Below, one piece after another: positions 55,140 to 64,000 of a stretch of DNA of 64,000 bases. A model generated the notes under the pieces. The model did not search any database. It worked only from the letters and a program-made list of their open reading frames with translations, and was not told where the DNA came from. This stretch comes from Bubalus kerabau (taxonomy: Eukaryota; Chordata; Mammalia; Artiodactyla; Bovidae). The stretch is from the NCBI RefSeq assembly GCF_029407905.1, contig NC_073643.1, forward strand, positions 41,574,501 to 41,638,500, written 5' to 3'. Numbering within the stretch: the first letter of the stretch is position 1; each line of letters opens with the position of its first letter. The position numbers and the translations under genes are program-made.

Positions 55140-55445
55140 TCTGGGCTCGAGTTTGGCTCTACGGCAGAGCTGTCAAGTGACTCCAAGCATTCTTATGCCT
55201 CTCTGCTTCTCAGTTTTCCCATCTGTGAAATTATGTGGCTGAGAGCTGATATGTCTAGATCATGTGGATTCCAATCTTGGTTCCACCATTACTGGCACCT
55301 GTAAGCCTTGGGCAAGTGTAACTAGTCTGATTTCCAGGGTTCTCATTTCTAAAGGGAGAAATAATAGTCCTCACCTTCTAAGGGTGTTGCCAAGAATATA
55401 CTGCAAAATGTAAGGGGATGCCAAACACTCAGCAGTCAAGATAAA
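55140..55445 (+). mobile_element. Two MIR-like relics in tandem
   Basis: GCTTCTCAGTTTTCCCATCTGTG (about 55205) belongs to one MIR. CATGTGGATTCCAATCTTGGTTCC, GCCTTGGGCAAGTGTAAC, CATTTCTAAAGGGAG and CCAAACACTCAGCAGTCAAG belong to a second. Confidence 0.65.
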
Positions 55446-55999
55446 TAATGGTTTAATAGCATATTTTAAAAACCAAAAGTAATGCAAAAATTTATCATGA
55501 ACATTTTCAATAAGGATATTATCAGTAATAGTGCTGTTTTGGAGTCTGAGGCAAAAAGAAAAAGCATTAAATCAGACCCTGCTTGTAAGGTATTTAGCAC
55601 AAAGCCTGCTACTATAGTCAGTACACAATAGATGTAAACCAGTATTACTAAATAATCTCCAAGGTTTCTTCTAGTTATAAAATTACTTAGCTACCAATTC
55701 TCCTCACAGTTTGGAGTCTTTTTTAAAAATGGCAACTACACTGAATTAATTTTATGCAAAAATAATGTAGGGTTGGCATAATGCCTATCATACTTCTATA
55801 AAAGTGTAGAATTAGTATTGGAGAAAAATAAAATAAACCACACCTCTAAACTTCTATGTGCACTTAGGATACAGTTAAACATGTTGAACTACGAAAATAA
55901 ATTCAGAACAAAGGTAAGTCTGTACGCCGAATCACAGTCCAACTAAGCACAAACAGCCCCAACTGCTCATGATCACAGAAGTATCCATCCACCTACTCA
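55446..55999. other. Unclassified AT-rich stretch
   Basis: No gene or clear repeat. Confidence 0.35.
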
Positions 56000-56012
56000 A
56001 GAAATTCATATT

Positions 56013-56318
56013 TTTTATAATTTTATCAATTTTATTAATTTATTTTGGCTGTACTGGGTCTTCACTGCTGCATGGGCTTTTCTCTACTTGTGGAGAGCAG
56101 GGACTGGGGCTTCTCGTTGCAGTGACTTCCTTTGTTGCACAGCATGGGCTTAGGCACACAGGCTTCTTTAGTCACAGCTCCTGGGCTCTAGAGCACAAGG
56201 TTGTGGTGCATGGGCTTAGTTGCCCTGCAGCACGTGGGGTCTTCCCGGACCAGGGTTTGAATCTGAGTCTCTTGCATTGGCAGGCGGGTTCTTTACCACT
56301 GAGCCACCAGGGAAGCCC
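56013..56318 (-). mobile_element. CHR-type SINE with 13-bp TSD
   Basis: Antisense, nearly full: TTTATTTTGGCTGTACTGGGTC ... GGGTTTGAATCTGAGTCTC ... GAGCCACCAGGGAAGCCC. TSD AGAAATTCATATT at 56000-56012 and 56319-56331. Confidence 0.95.
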
Positions 56319-56331
56319 AGAAATTCATATT

Positions 56332-57862
56332 GAAGGCCTATTTGTTACACTACACTGATCTAGAAGCAGGACACACAAAGCTAAAAAGAGGTGTGGATCC
56401 TGCTGTTGTTATGCTCTGATGGGGAGAGAAGACTTGCCTGAGAAGACAGGGAGTTTGTATCACACGTCAAGGCTATATCTTGGGAAGAATGCAACTTACA
56501 GTGCAAAGATTTACAATGGGAAATTATTTCCATAAGAAGTACTGTAAAAAATCTAGACGCATGCTCAGAGCCTTACCACTCAACACTTTTTTACCCATGA
56601 ACACTGACCTAAAACACATTTTAAAAACACTTAAAAGGCATTATGTAGGTACTGAAGGAATAATAAAAGGCCATGTGCAATCATTTGCACCTTAAAATGT
56701 TGAGCTTTGACTTGGTGGAGGAATTTTAGGGGTACAGTAAGATGTTGTACAAAAGACCATGGACATAAAGAGTATATCCTTCATTGTGAGGAGTGATGAG
56801 GGGAGAGGAGGATGAGAGTAGGGCTGTCCAGAGCCACTTCCTCCACCTCTACTTCTACATCAACCTCACATCTGTACTGGGGAGGGGAGATGCACACGGG
56901 TGAGAAGGAGCAGTTTGGTGAAAGGCCAAGAGAAGGTCTTTTCTCCTTTATATCCTTCTTACAGAAAATGAAGAAGGAATAAAGCATCTAGGGCCCTGTA
57001 TCCCCAGTTTTAGAGCTGTGTGTTAGAAATCTTCCAGAGTTTGTGATGAGATGGGGTGGTGGGGGTGGGAAGAAACATATGGAATAAAGTCTGAGAAATC
57101 TGGAGAGCTGACGCTCACTCTTAGCTGTTTCCATTATATACAGTCAATTTATCAGGAGAACTGTTTTCCTGGTGTATCAAATTCTCCTTTTTATTTCACA
57201 GTCACAAAAGCTAATATGACCAGAGACAAACAGAGAGGTGCCTACTGAGCCTATTGTTCATCTCCTCCCGGTTTCAGAAGCTGAGTTTAAACACTCTAAT
57301 TTCTGTGCTTGAGAATCTGACATGAGTGACCTCTTGTGTTTTGGTGCCTGTAATTGATTTTACATTATGCCAGCTGAAATAGTATGATCTAAGCATGTGG
57401 TTGATTAGTTTAAGCTGCACGCCAGGGGCAGTCAGTCTCTGATTGGGAATGTGTTCCAGAGATGGCCAGTTTGCATTTCTTCATAAGACCGCACTCCAGA
57501 TGAATTTAACCAGAAGTGCTTTAACTATATCTATCCTTGACCAATACCAAAGGTCTCATTAATTAGTATAACAACGTTAGAAGTGGGTCTTCACTAGTAA
57601 AATGACTGGTGCTCAAGATCTGTAGATTGGCTAAAATGTTTTAGAGACATTTCTCAATCTTAAATGAAGAAGACATAAAACTCTAGTGAGTCTTTTATCC
57701 TCCAACTTTCAAAATGGTGCCTGTGATTTGACTCTAATATGGTCCTATCTCCATCCACTAAGTGAGATGATTCTGCTTGCCTAATGATTCTAAGAAGCTT
57801 AGAAAGATTCTAAGAATCTTTCCTCAAGAACATTGTGTTGATCTCAAGAGAATTTGTCATGC
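56332..57862. other. Long unclassified stretch, no gene seen
   Basis: About 1.5 kb with no repeat or coding block recognised. Frames are short. Confidence 0.4.
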
Positions 57863-57877
57863 AAAGAATGATTGGAA
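57863..57877. repeat. TSD of a short retrocopy, left
   Basis: AAAGAATGATTGGAA, exact copy at 57973-57987. Confidence 0.95.
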
Positions 57878-57972
57878 GAAGTGGATAATCTGCATGGTTC
57901 TCTAGCAAAGGAAATGATTCTGTAATTTAAAACCTTTTCACAATAAAAATCAAGGTACAAAAAAAAAAAAAA
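57878..57972 (+). pseudogene. Short 5'-truncated polyadenylated retrocopy, source unknown
   Basis: 80 bp of non-repeat sequence ending CAATAAAAATCAAGGTAC, then about 15 A, all inside a perfect 15-bp TSD. The AATAAA at 57942-57947 lies 11 bases before the poly(A), as in an mRNA 3' end. This has the form of an L1-mobilised mRNA 3' UTR fragment. I cannot name the parent transcript. Confidence 0.8.
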
Positions 57973-57987
57973 AAAGAATGATTGGAA

Positions 57988-58164
57988 CACATTAAAGAAC
58001 AGAGAGCAGGGATGTTATCAAGCATAGAGATTATCTGACTGTTTTGTCCCTCTTTGCTGATACATACTTATCTAATAAATGTCTGTGGGATTGAACATGG
58101 TACTGGATATACTTTTATTGCAGCAAGGTCTGGGGGAGGCAGTTTATACTTACCTACCTCTAAC
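57988..58164. other. Unclassified
   Basis: Contains CTTTGCTGATACATACTTATCTAATAAATG. No gene seen. Confidence 0.3.
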
Positions 58165-58705
58165 TATTAAAAGACATACTGAAGCAACCTAAATGTCCAC
58201 CGACAGATAAACAGATAAAGAAGATGTGGTACATATACAATGGAATATTACTCTGCCATAAAAAGGAAGGAAATTGGGTCACTTGTAGTGATGTGGATGG
58301 ACCTAGAGTCTGTCATACAGAGAGAAGTCAGAAAAAAAAAAACAGATATTGTATATTAATGCATATGTAAGGAATCTAGAAAGATGGTACAGATGAGCCT
58401 GTTTGCGGGGCAGGAATAGAGATATAGAGGTAGAGAATGGACACAGTGCGGGAAGGAGAGAGTAAATTGGGAGAGTAGGATTGTCATATATACACTACCA
58501 TGTGTAAGACAGGTATCTAGTGGGAACCTGCTCTATAGCAAAGGGAGCTCAGCTCAAAGCTCTGCAAAGACCTAGAGGAGTGTGATAGCAGGCTAGGGAG
58601 GTACAAGAAAGAGGAAATACGTATATACACATAGCTGATTCACTTTGCTGTACAGCAGAAATGAACACACTATTGTAAAGCAATTATACTCCAATTAAAA
58701 AATTA
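58165..58705 (+). mobile_element. L1 end of ORF2 and 3' UTR
   Basis: GCAACCTAAATGTCCACCGAC, GATGTGGTACATATACAATGG, GATGTGGATGGACCTAGAGTC, then the 3' UTR to GCAATTATACTCCAATTAAAA. Same L1 type as 39143-39298. No frame remains. Confidence 0.9.
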
Positions 58706-58770
58706 CTTACTGAACAACTATTATGTCCCTTACTGGAACTTATATTCTATTAAATAAACCTAGTAGTCAG

Positions 58771-58873
58771 TGTTCTTGCCTGGAGAATCCCAGGGACAGG
58801 GGAGCCTGGTGGGCTGCCATCTCTGGGGTCACACAGAGTCGGACACGACTGAAGTGACTTAGCAGCAGTAGTA
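58771..58873 (+). mobile_element. Bov-A2 SINE, truncated to last unit
   Basis: GTGTTCTTGCCTGGAGAATCC-like start to GACTTAGCAGCAGTAG, i.e. the last ~100 bp. Confidence 0.9.
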
Positions 58874-59247
58874 AACAAATTGGCCTGAGTAAGTTCACAC
58901 TGTTACTATATACTCCCAAGCCAGAGATAGACACATCCCAGTGGAGACTTTTTGTTTGGACCCCAATGGTTATAAAATACACCCTCTGTTTCTTCTCTTC
59001 CTGGATTTTATCAGTAGAACAAGAATGTCCTGAGAGTTTGAGAGCGCATTCATATTTTAAAGCTTTTAGGCTTTTCCCAAATACCTCTCTGGAAGACCTT
59101 GCCTTTACACTTGTGTTCTGATTACTTGCCTTCCCTCTCTCCCAGTGAGAGCTGCTACTCAGTGATGCAACTTTGTAATGCAGTGATAGCAAAATACATT
59201 ACATGTAAGTGAATAATGTGCTTCAAAAGGGACACAGGAAGGGTCAG
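58874..59247. other. Unclassified
   Basis: No gene or repeat recognised. Confidence 0.35.
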
Positions 59248-59257
59248 TTCACAGAGC

Positions 59258-59517
59258 TGCTGCTGCTGCCGCCAAGTCGCTTCAGTCGTGTCCAATTCTG
59301 CGCGACCCCATAGACGGCAGCCCACCAGGCTCCCCCGTCCCTGGGATTCTCCAGGCAAGAACACTGGAGTGGGTTGCCATTTCCTTCTCCAATGCATGAA
59401 AGTGAAAAGTGAAAGTGAAGTCGCTGAGTCTTGTCCGACTCTTAGCGACCTCATGGACTGTGGCCCACCAGGCTCCTCCGTCCATGGGATTTTCCAGGCA
59501 AGAGTGCTGGAGTGGGG
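59258..59517 (-). mobile_element. Bov-A2 SINE with 10-bp TSD
   Basis: TGCTGCTGCTGCCGCCAAG tail complement, two Bov-A units, the second slightly short. TSD TTCACAGAGC at 59248-59257 and 59518-59527. Confidence 0.95.
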
Positions 59518-59731
59518 TTCACAGAGCAGACTTTTCTAATTGCAGTTCAACAAAGTGAATGACCTGAAAGAGATATAGAAAAATCATGGGTATTTAGAAG
59601 AGGGAGTCCTTGCCTTGAGCTGGGGATGATAGAGGAGAGGCTTAAAGAAGTAGGTGGCATTTGAGCTGGTTCTTAAATAGTGGCCAGGGTCTGGATACAC
59701 ACTTAACATTTGTTGTGCCTTATGAAGAATA

Positions 59732-59948
59732 GTTGACTCATTGGAAAAGACTCTGATGATGGGAGGGATTGAGAGCAGGAGGAGAAGGGAACGACAGAGG
59801 ATGAGATGGCTGGATGGCATCACCGACTTGATGGACAGGAGTTTGGGTGAACTCCGGGAGTTGGTGATGGACAGGGAGACCTGGTGTGCTGCGATTCATG
59901 GGTTACAAAGAGTCAGACACGACTGAGCGACTGAACTGAACTGAACTG
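59732..59948 (+). mobile_element. BovB 3' end, 5'-truncated, 10-bp TSD
   Basis: Last ~215 bp of the younger subtype, tail GACTGAACTGAACTGAACTG. TSD ATGAAGAATA at 59722-59731 and 59949-59958. Confidence 0.95.
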
Positions 59949-59958
59949 ATGAAGAATA

Positions 59959-60441
59959 AAGGTAAGAGGTATGGAGTTAGAGTGAATTTTTCAAAAGGAC
60001 CATTCAAGACAGTCACATATAAAATAGAGTGACTCCTCAGTTCTCTATGGGGGAAAAATATGTGAAAATCAAGGTAGTGGGGAGAGAGATGGATGGGATA
60101 TGCACTTGTTAAGGCTAGCAAATGGAAGATGAGGCTGACATAAAGGAAATTAGGCAATCTGGAGGGAAAAGTTAGGGTATTTTTAGGGTATTTTTGAAAA
60201 AATGGGATTTTCTAACAAATAAGGAGGGGGTGAAATTAATAAAGCTTTGGTACGTGCCTAAGGCATTAAACACCCCCCCCTTTTTTGTTCATATCTAATA
60301 AGACTAATCAAAAAGAAAAACTGGTAAAATTAAGAAAAATTGCACAAAGGGGTACACAGGAATGAGACTATTTTACTTACTTTATGTGCAAGTGTAAATT
60401 GGAGAAAAAAAAAACTTTTCCAGAGAGAAATTTGGCAATGT
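59959..60441. other. Unclassified
   Basis: A tandem TTAGGGTATTTTTAGGGTATTTTT at about 60174 and a short C-run near 60270. No gene seen. Confidence 0.35.
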
Positions 60442-60718
60442 GTCAGAAGGCAATGGCACCCCACTCCAGTCCTCTTGCCTGGAAAGTCCCATGGACGGAG
60501 GGTCCTGGTGGGCTGCAGTCCATGGGGTCACTAGGAGTCGGACACAACTGAGCGACTTCACTTTATTTTTTCACTTTCATGCATTGGAGAAGGAAATGGC
60601 AACCCACTCCAGTGTTCTTGCCTGGAGAATCCCAGGCACGGGGGAGCCTGGTGGGCTGCCGTCTGTGGGGTCGCACAGAGTCAGACACGACTGAAACGAT
60701 TTAGCAGCAGCAGCAGCA
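60442..60718 (+). mobile_element. Bov-A2 SINE, full dimer
   Basis: AGAAGGCAATGGCACCCCAC, unit junction TTTCACTTTCATGCATTGG, second unit, and a GCAGCAGCAGCAGCA tail. Near consensus. Confidence 0.96.
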
Positions 60719-61089
60719 ATCAAATTATGACACAGTAACCAACAGTCGAAATGATGGCGGTTTGAAACAACACGTTTACCTCTCACGGATTCTGTGTGTT
60801 CTTGGTGAGTCAGCCGAGGCTCTGTTCCATACGGCCCTCACTACAGGACTCAGGCTGGTGAAGCAGCCACTATCTGGAACATTGCTGGTCACTGTGGCAG
60901 AAGATAAAGCATGCCTGCAAGGCTTCAAACTGGCAATAGCATGGTGATGACACGTGTCCCTCGTACTCACCGTTTACTGATCAAGTCCCCTAGCCTTTCT
61001 ACTGGCTAAGGGACCAGGAGGTGCAGCCCCCGTGAGGCCTTGGAAGGCAGAAAGCTGGAAATATTCTGGGAGCAAAACAGATGACTGCC
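60719..61089. other. Unclassified
   Basis: No gene or repeat recognised; somewhat GC-richer around 60790-60960. Confidence 0.35.
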
Positions 61090-61665
61090 TTGGGTCATAA
61101 CTATTAAAATTAAAAATGGACACAACAATTCCATTTTTGAGACTCCACTGAGAAAACACTCCCATAGAAACTCAAACCTTTGTGTTCAAGAATGTTCCTT
61201 TCAGCACTGAGAACCTAATTTGAAAGCCTAAATAACTGTCAATAATGGAATGATTAAGCAAGTAATGGAATATCAATGCATTGGTATTCTATAATGTATT
61301 AAAAAGATTAAGATGGGTGTCCCAGGGCACTTCCCTAGTGGTCCCAGTGGTTAAGAATCTAACTTGCAATACAGGGGATGCTGGGTGATCCCTGGTCGGG
61401 AAACTAAGATCCCACGTGCTGCAGAGCAACTAAGCCCAAGCACCGAAAATACTGAGGCTGCAGGCCACAACTAGAGAGTTCAGGCATTGCAAAGAATGAT
61501 CCCTCGAGCCCCAACTAAGACCTGATGCAGCCAAAATAAAGATAGATGCCCCAGATAAATTAACTGACAATTTTTTAAACATACACACAGAATGATACCA
61601 TCTGCATTAAAAATCAGATGCAATGTTGAAAAATTATGACCATATTTGCAGAGGAATGATAATGT
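61090..61665 (+). mobile_element. Old L1M/HAL1-type LINE, split by a CHR SINE
   Basis: AATTCCATTTTTGAGACTCC, GTTCAAGAATGTTCCTTTCAGC, AATGGAATATCAATGC, and after the SINE AGAATGATACCATCTGC follow an old L1M/HAL1 order. Confidence 0.55.
61325..61548 (+). mobile_element. CHR-type SINE
   Basis: GGCACTTCCCTAGTGGTCCC head, GGTGATCCCTGGTCGGGAAAC, GATCCCACGTGCTGCAGAGC body, short AAAATAAAGATAG tail. Confidence 0.88.
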
Positions 61666-61689
61666 AAGGCTGTAACTATCAAGAATATT

Positions 61690-61895
61690 AACATAGCTAC
61701 TGTTTCTTGAGCATTCCCTACAGTCAGGTACTGTACTATGGGTTAAACTTCACAAGTATGATTCACATCTGTGGTAATAGGAATTATCACTCCTATTTTA
61801 CAAATGAAGACCTTGAGATTCAGAGAAGTTAAGTGACTTGTCTGAGTTCACCAAGATAAGGAGTTATGCAGCTAAAGCCCCAATTTGTCTGAGAA
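61690..61895 (-). mobile_element. MIR SINE, antisense
   Basis: ACTCCTATTTTACAAATGAAGACC, GATTCAGAGAAGTTAAGTGAC, TTGTCTGAGTTCACCAAG form the antisense MIR core. Confidence 0.8.
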
Positions 61896-61969
61896 TAATG
61901 GCTGCCTCTGGGGTTGGGAGTTATTGGTGGGACAGAGAAGGGGAAAATTTTACATTTTATTTTATGAAG

Positions 61970-62417
61970 GTGAGTGCTTCCTTGGTGGCTCTGATGGTAA
62001 GGAATCTGCCTGCAATGCAGGAGCTGCTGCTAAGTCACTTCAGTCGTGTCTGACTCTGTGCAACCCCACAGACAGCAGCCCACCAGGCTCCCCCGTGCCT
62101 GGGATTCTCCAGGCAAGAACACTGGAGTGGGTTGCCATTTCCTTCTCCAATGCATGAAAGTGAAAAGTGAAAGTAAAGTTGCTCAGTCATGTCTGACTCT
62201 TAGCGACCCCATGGACTGAAGCCTACCAGGCTCCTCCTTCCATGGGATTTTCCAGGCAAGAGTATTGGAGTGGACCCAGGTTCAATTCCTGTGTCTGGAA
62301 GATCCCCTGAAGGGAATAGCAACCCACTCTGGTATTCTTGCCTAGGGAATTCCATGGACCTGGTGGACTACAGGCCATGGGATCACAAAGAATTGGACAC
62401 GACTGAGCAACTAACAC
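61970..62417 (+). mobile_element. Bov-tA SINE split by a Bov-A2
   Basis: Left part 61970-62023 holds the tRNA-like A-box (GGTGGCTCTGATGGTAAGG). The right part 62274-62417 starts at the B-box (ACCCAGGTTCAATTCC). TSD TTTTATGAAG lies at 61960-61969 and 62418-62427. Confidence 0.94.
62024..62273 (-). mobile_element. Bov-A2 SINE nested in Bov-tA
   Basis: CTGCTGCTAAGTCACTTCAG tail complement, two Bov-A units, ends AGTATTGGAGTGG. No clear TSD of its own. Confidence 0.94.
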
Positions 62418-62427
62418 TTTTATGAAG

Positions 62428-63084
62428 TTTAATGAGCTTGCATTTGTTTTTCTTATATCAAGCTGATATTCCTTTTGCAAAAATTATTTTAAAATATACC
62501 TTTATGGGGAAAAAAAAAAACCCACGAAGTGATTTAAACAAAGGGAAAAAAATTGAAAACTGTGTAGACACGATGGAGATTGCAATGTATATATAAGTAG
62601 AAGTTGAGGATCATTGGGGGGAAAAATCTACAAATGTACCAAACACCTATCCAAGTATTTGAGTCACAGTGCAAGTGGGAGGGTTATCTCATGTCAAACT
62701 GATCGAATGTTTAAAACGAAGGCAGGGTGAGGAGCCTGGTGAGAGCTGCTGAGGGTAGGGGTCTCTCAGTGAGGCGGGGAAGACTGGAGAGTGGACATGA
62801 AGTTTCTGACAGCCTCCTGGAGAAAACTGTGAAGGCCATCTTGACAATTCTGCAAACACTGAGGACAATGGATTTCTGAAAACAAGCAGCAGGTTTCACA
62901 GGAAATAACTCATGTTGGGCAGTTTGACAGCCCTTTAAAAATGGAATTATTAGGTTAGTGAATAAAAGAGCCATTATGATCCTTAGCATTTGGAGCTCAG
63001 CAGGACTGTCTTAAGAACCCCTCCCATATAATTTTTTCAAATGGGCTCCTGCTGGGGACACAGGCGTGGATTCAGAGACAGAAG
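62428..63084. other. Unclassified
   Basis: Two short A-runs (about 62511 and 62547). No gene seen. Confidence 0.35.
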
Positions 63085-63245
63085 ATAGTTATTTACACAC
63101 TCAAGGATGCAAAAGGTACGTGTATAAGGATGCTCATCACAGCACTGCATGTAATAGGGAAAAATGGAAATGATCTAGATGTCATCAGCTGGGGATCTGG
63201 TCAAAGTATTTTGAAGTACCCATGGAATGGGCGGCTATTGTTTAA
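63085..63245 (+). mobile_element. Old L1M/HAL1-type fragment
   Basis: GGATGCTCATCACAGCACTGCATG, TAATAGGGAAAAATGGAAATG and CATGGAATGGGCGGCTATTG match the conserved end of old L1M/HAL1 ORF2. Confidence 0.55.
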
Positions 63246-63249
63246 ATCA

Positions 63250-63575
63250 GCAGATGACAATCTATGGCCCATAGACCAAATCTGTCTCAGGAATTAAGAA
63301 AGATTTTTTTGTAGTTTTAAATGGTTAAAAATTTCAAAGAAGTAATATATCTCAGGACACGTGAAAATCATATGAAATTCAAATCACTATGTTCATTCAT
63401 AAAGATTTTTTGGAACATAGCCAAGCCAATCCATCAATGTATTGTTGCTGACTGGCTTCAACCCTTCCATGACAGAGTTGAGTAGAGTATTAATAGTTCA
63501 GCACGAACTGGGTAGCCTGAAACGCTTAAAATATTTACTATCAAGACCCTGCTGGTCTAGAATAGATCACTAAAC
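63250..63575 (+). mobile_element. hAT-type DNA transposon relic
   Basis: GATGACAATCTATGGCCCATAGACC, GATTTTTTGGAACATAGCCAAGCC, GACAGAGTTGAGTAGAGTATTAATAG and CTTAAAATATTTACTATC follow a common non-autonomous hAT layout. Exact family unsure. Confidence 0.55.
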
Positions 63576-63683
63576 AAGATTCTTTCGAACAGCAGATTCA
63601 TTTTAACCCCCTGTTCTTCCTAAACTGCCTGCTTTCCTTTCAATTGTGGGTTTTTTCCCAGTATTCTTTGACCTGGTTTATTT

Positions 63684-63830
63684 ATTTATTTAAACTCAGT
63701 TATTTTTATTTATTTTCAGTTGGAGGATAATTGCTTTACAGTATTGTGTTGGCTTCTGCCATATGTCAACACGAATCAGCCATAGGTATACAAAGGTCCC
63801 CTCCCTCTTGAACCTCTCTCTCACCCCCAT
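63684..63830 (-). mobile_element. L1 3' end, 147 bp, with 14-bp TSD
   Basis: Antisense bovid L1 3' end (TTGGAGGATAATTGCTTTAC ... CACGAATCAGCCATAGG). TSD GACCTGGTTTATTT at 63670-63683 against GATCTGGTTTATTT at 63831-63844. Confidence 0.9.
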
Positions 63831-64000
63831 GATCTGGTTTATTTCTTGCTTTGTTTTGTGTTTTCATTTGTTTCTTCTATCTCTGTCTTAATAGCTGCTG
63901 CAGACCATTCATATTCCAAAAGCAGAAAAAAAAAATTGTTTGTATTAGCCCAGTAATACCTCATTGTTACTTAAAAAAAAATCAAGTGGTCTCAAGTATA

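Overview
The window is nuclear DNA of a ruminant, most likely a bovid. It is packed with repeat families restricted to or characteristic of that clade: BovB (an RTE-type LINE), Bov-tA and Bov-A2 SINEs, CHR-type tRNA-Glu SINEs, and young L1 copies with the artiodactyl L1 3' end. Older mammalian repeats lie beneath them: MIR, L2, L1M/HAL1-like LINEs, MaLR (MLT1-type) LTRs and MER5-like hAT fragments. I recognise no functional host protein-coding gene, tRNA, rRNA or CRISPR array. The long open frames are decayed BovB or L1 reverse transcriptase or chance frames across SINEs, so the window reads as intergenic or intronic. Family names come from recognising the sequence by eye; boundaries without a visible target-site duplication (TSD) are good to roughly 5-20 bases.

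Layout. 1-12 kb: decayed BovB LINE, MaLR LTR with a small L1 insertion, CHR and Bov-tA SINEs, and a BovB (9.8-11.4 kb) that carries both a 75-bp BovB micro-insertion and a Bov-A2. 12-16 kb: mostly old or unclassified DNA with a (TG)n(GA)n microsatellite. 16.8-19.7 kb: BovB pieces in opposite orientations. 19.8-21.1 kb: an old antisense L1M. 22.9-24.3 kb: an inverted, re-ordered copy of nearby DNA flanked by a perfect 20-bp direct repeat. 25.3-28.3 kb: an old L1 split by BovB and SINEs. 31-33.2 kb: a BovB mosaic and another BovB tail. 35.2-37.3 kb: an L1 with a 5' inversion, an apparent 3' transduction and a 15-bp TSD. 37.3-39.3 kb: an L1 3' end hit by two separate BovB insertions. 40.8-44.2 kb: the best-preserved BovB, nearly full length but with a stop, frameshifts and a YAED in place of the YADD catalytic motif. 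45-52 kb: sparse repeats. 52.5-54.3 kb: a palindrome with 843-bp arms and an 86-bp spacer. 55-64 kb: SINEs, an L1 3' end, a short polyadenylated retrocopy, a Bov-A2 nested inside a Bov-tA, and a hAT-like relic.

How it fits together. The insertion order can be read from nesting and TSDs. Old L2/MIR/L1M/MaLR copies were hit by L1, BovB, CHR and Bov-tA, then by Bov-A2. L1 supplies the machinery for most of the TSD-flanked insertions, while BovB supplies its own tail family and probably mobilised Bov-tA/Bov-A2, whose 3' ends resemble it. The least ordinary parts are two local rearrangements that transposition alone does not explain (22.9-24.3 kb and 52.5-54.3 kb), the L1 with both inversion and transduction, and a catalytic-site variant shared by two BovB copies. 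I saw no convincing new gene system.
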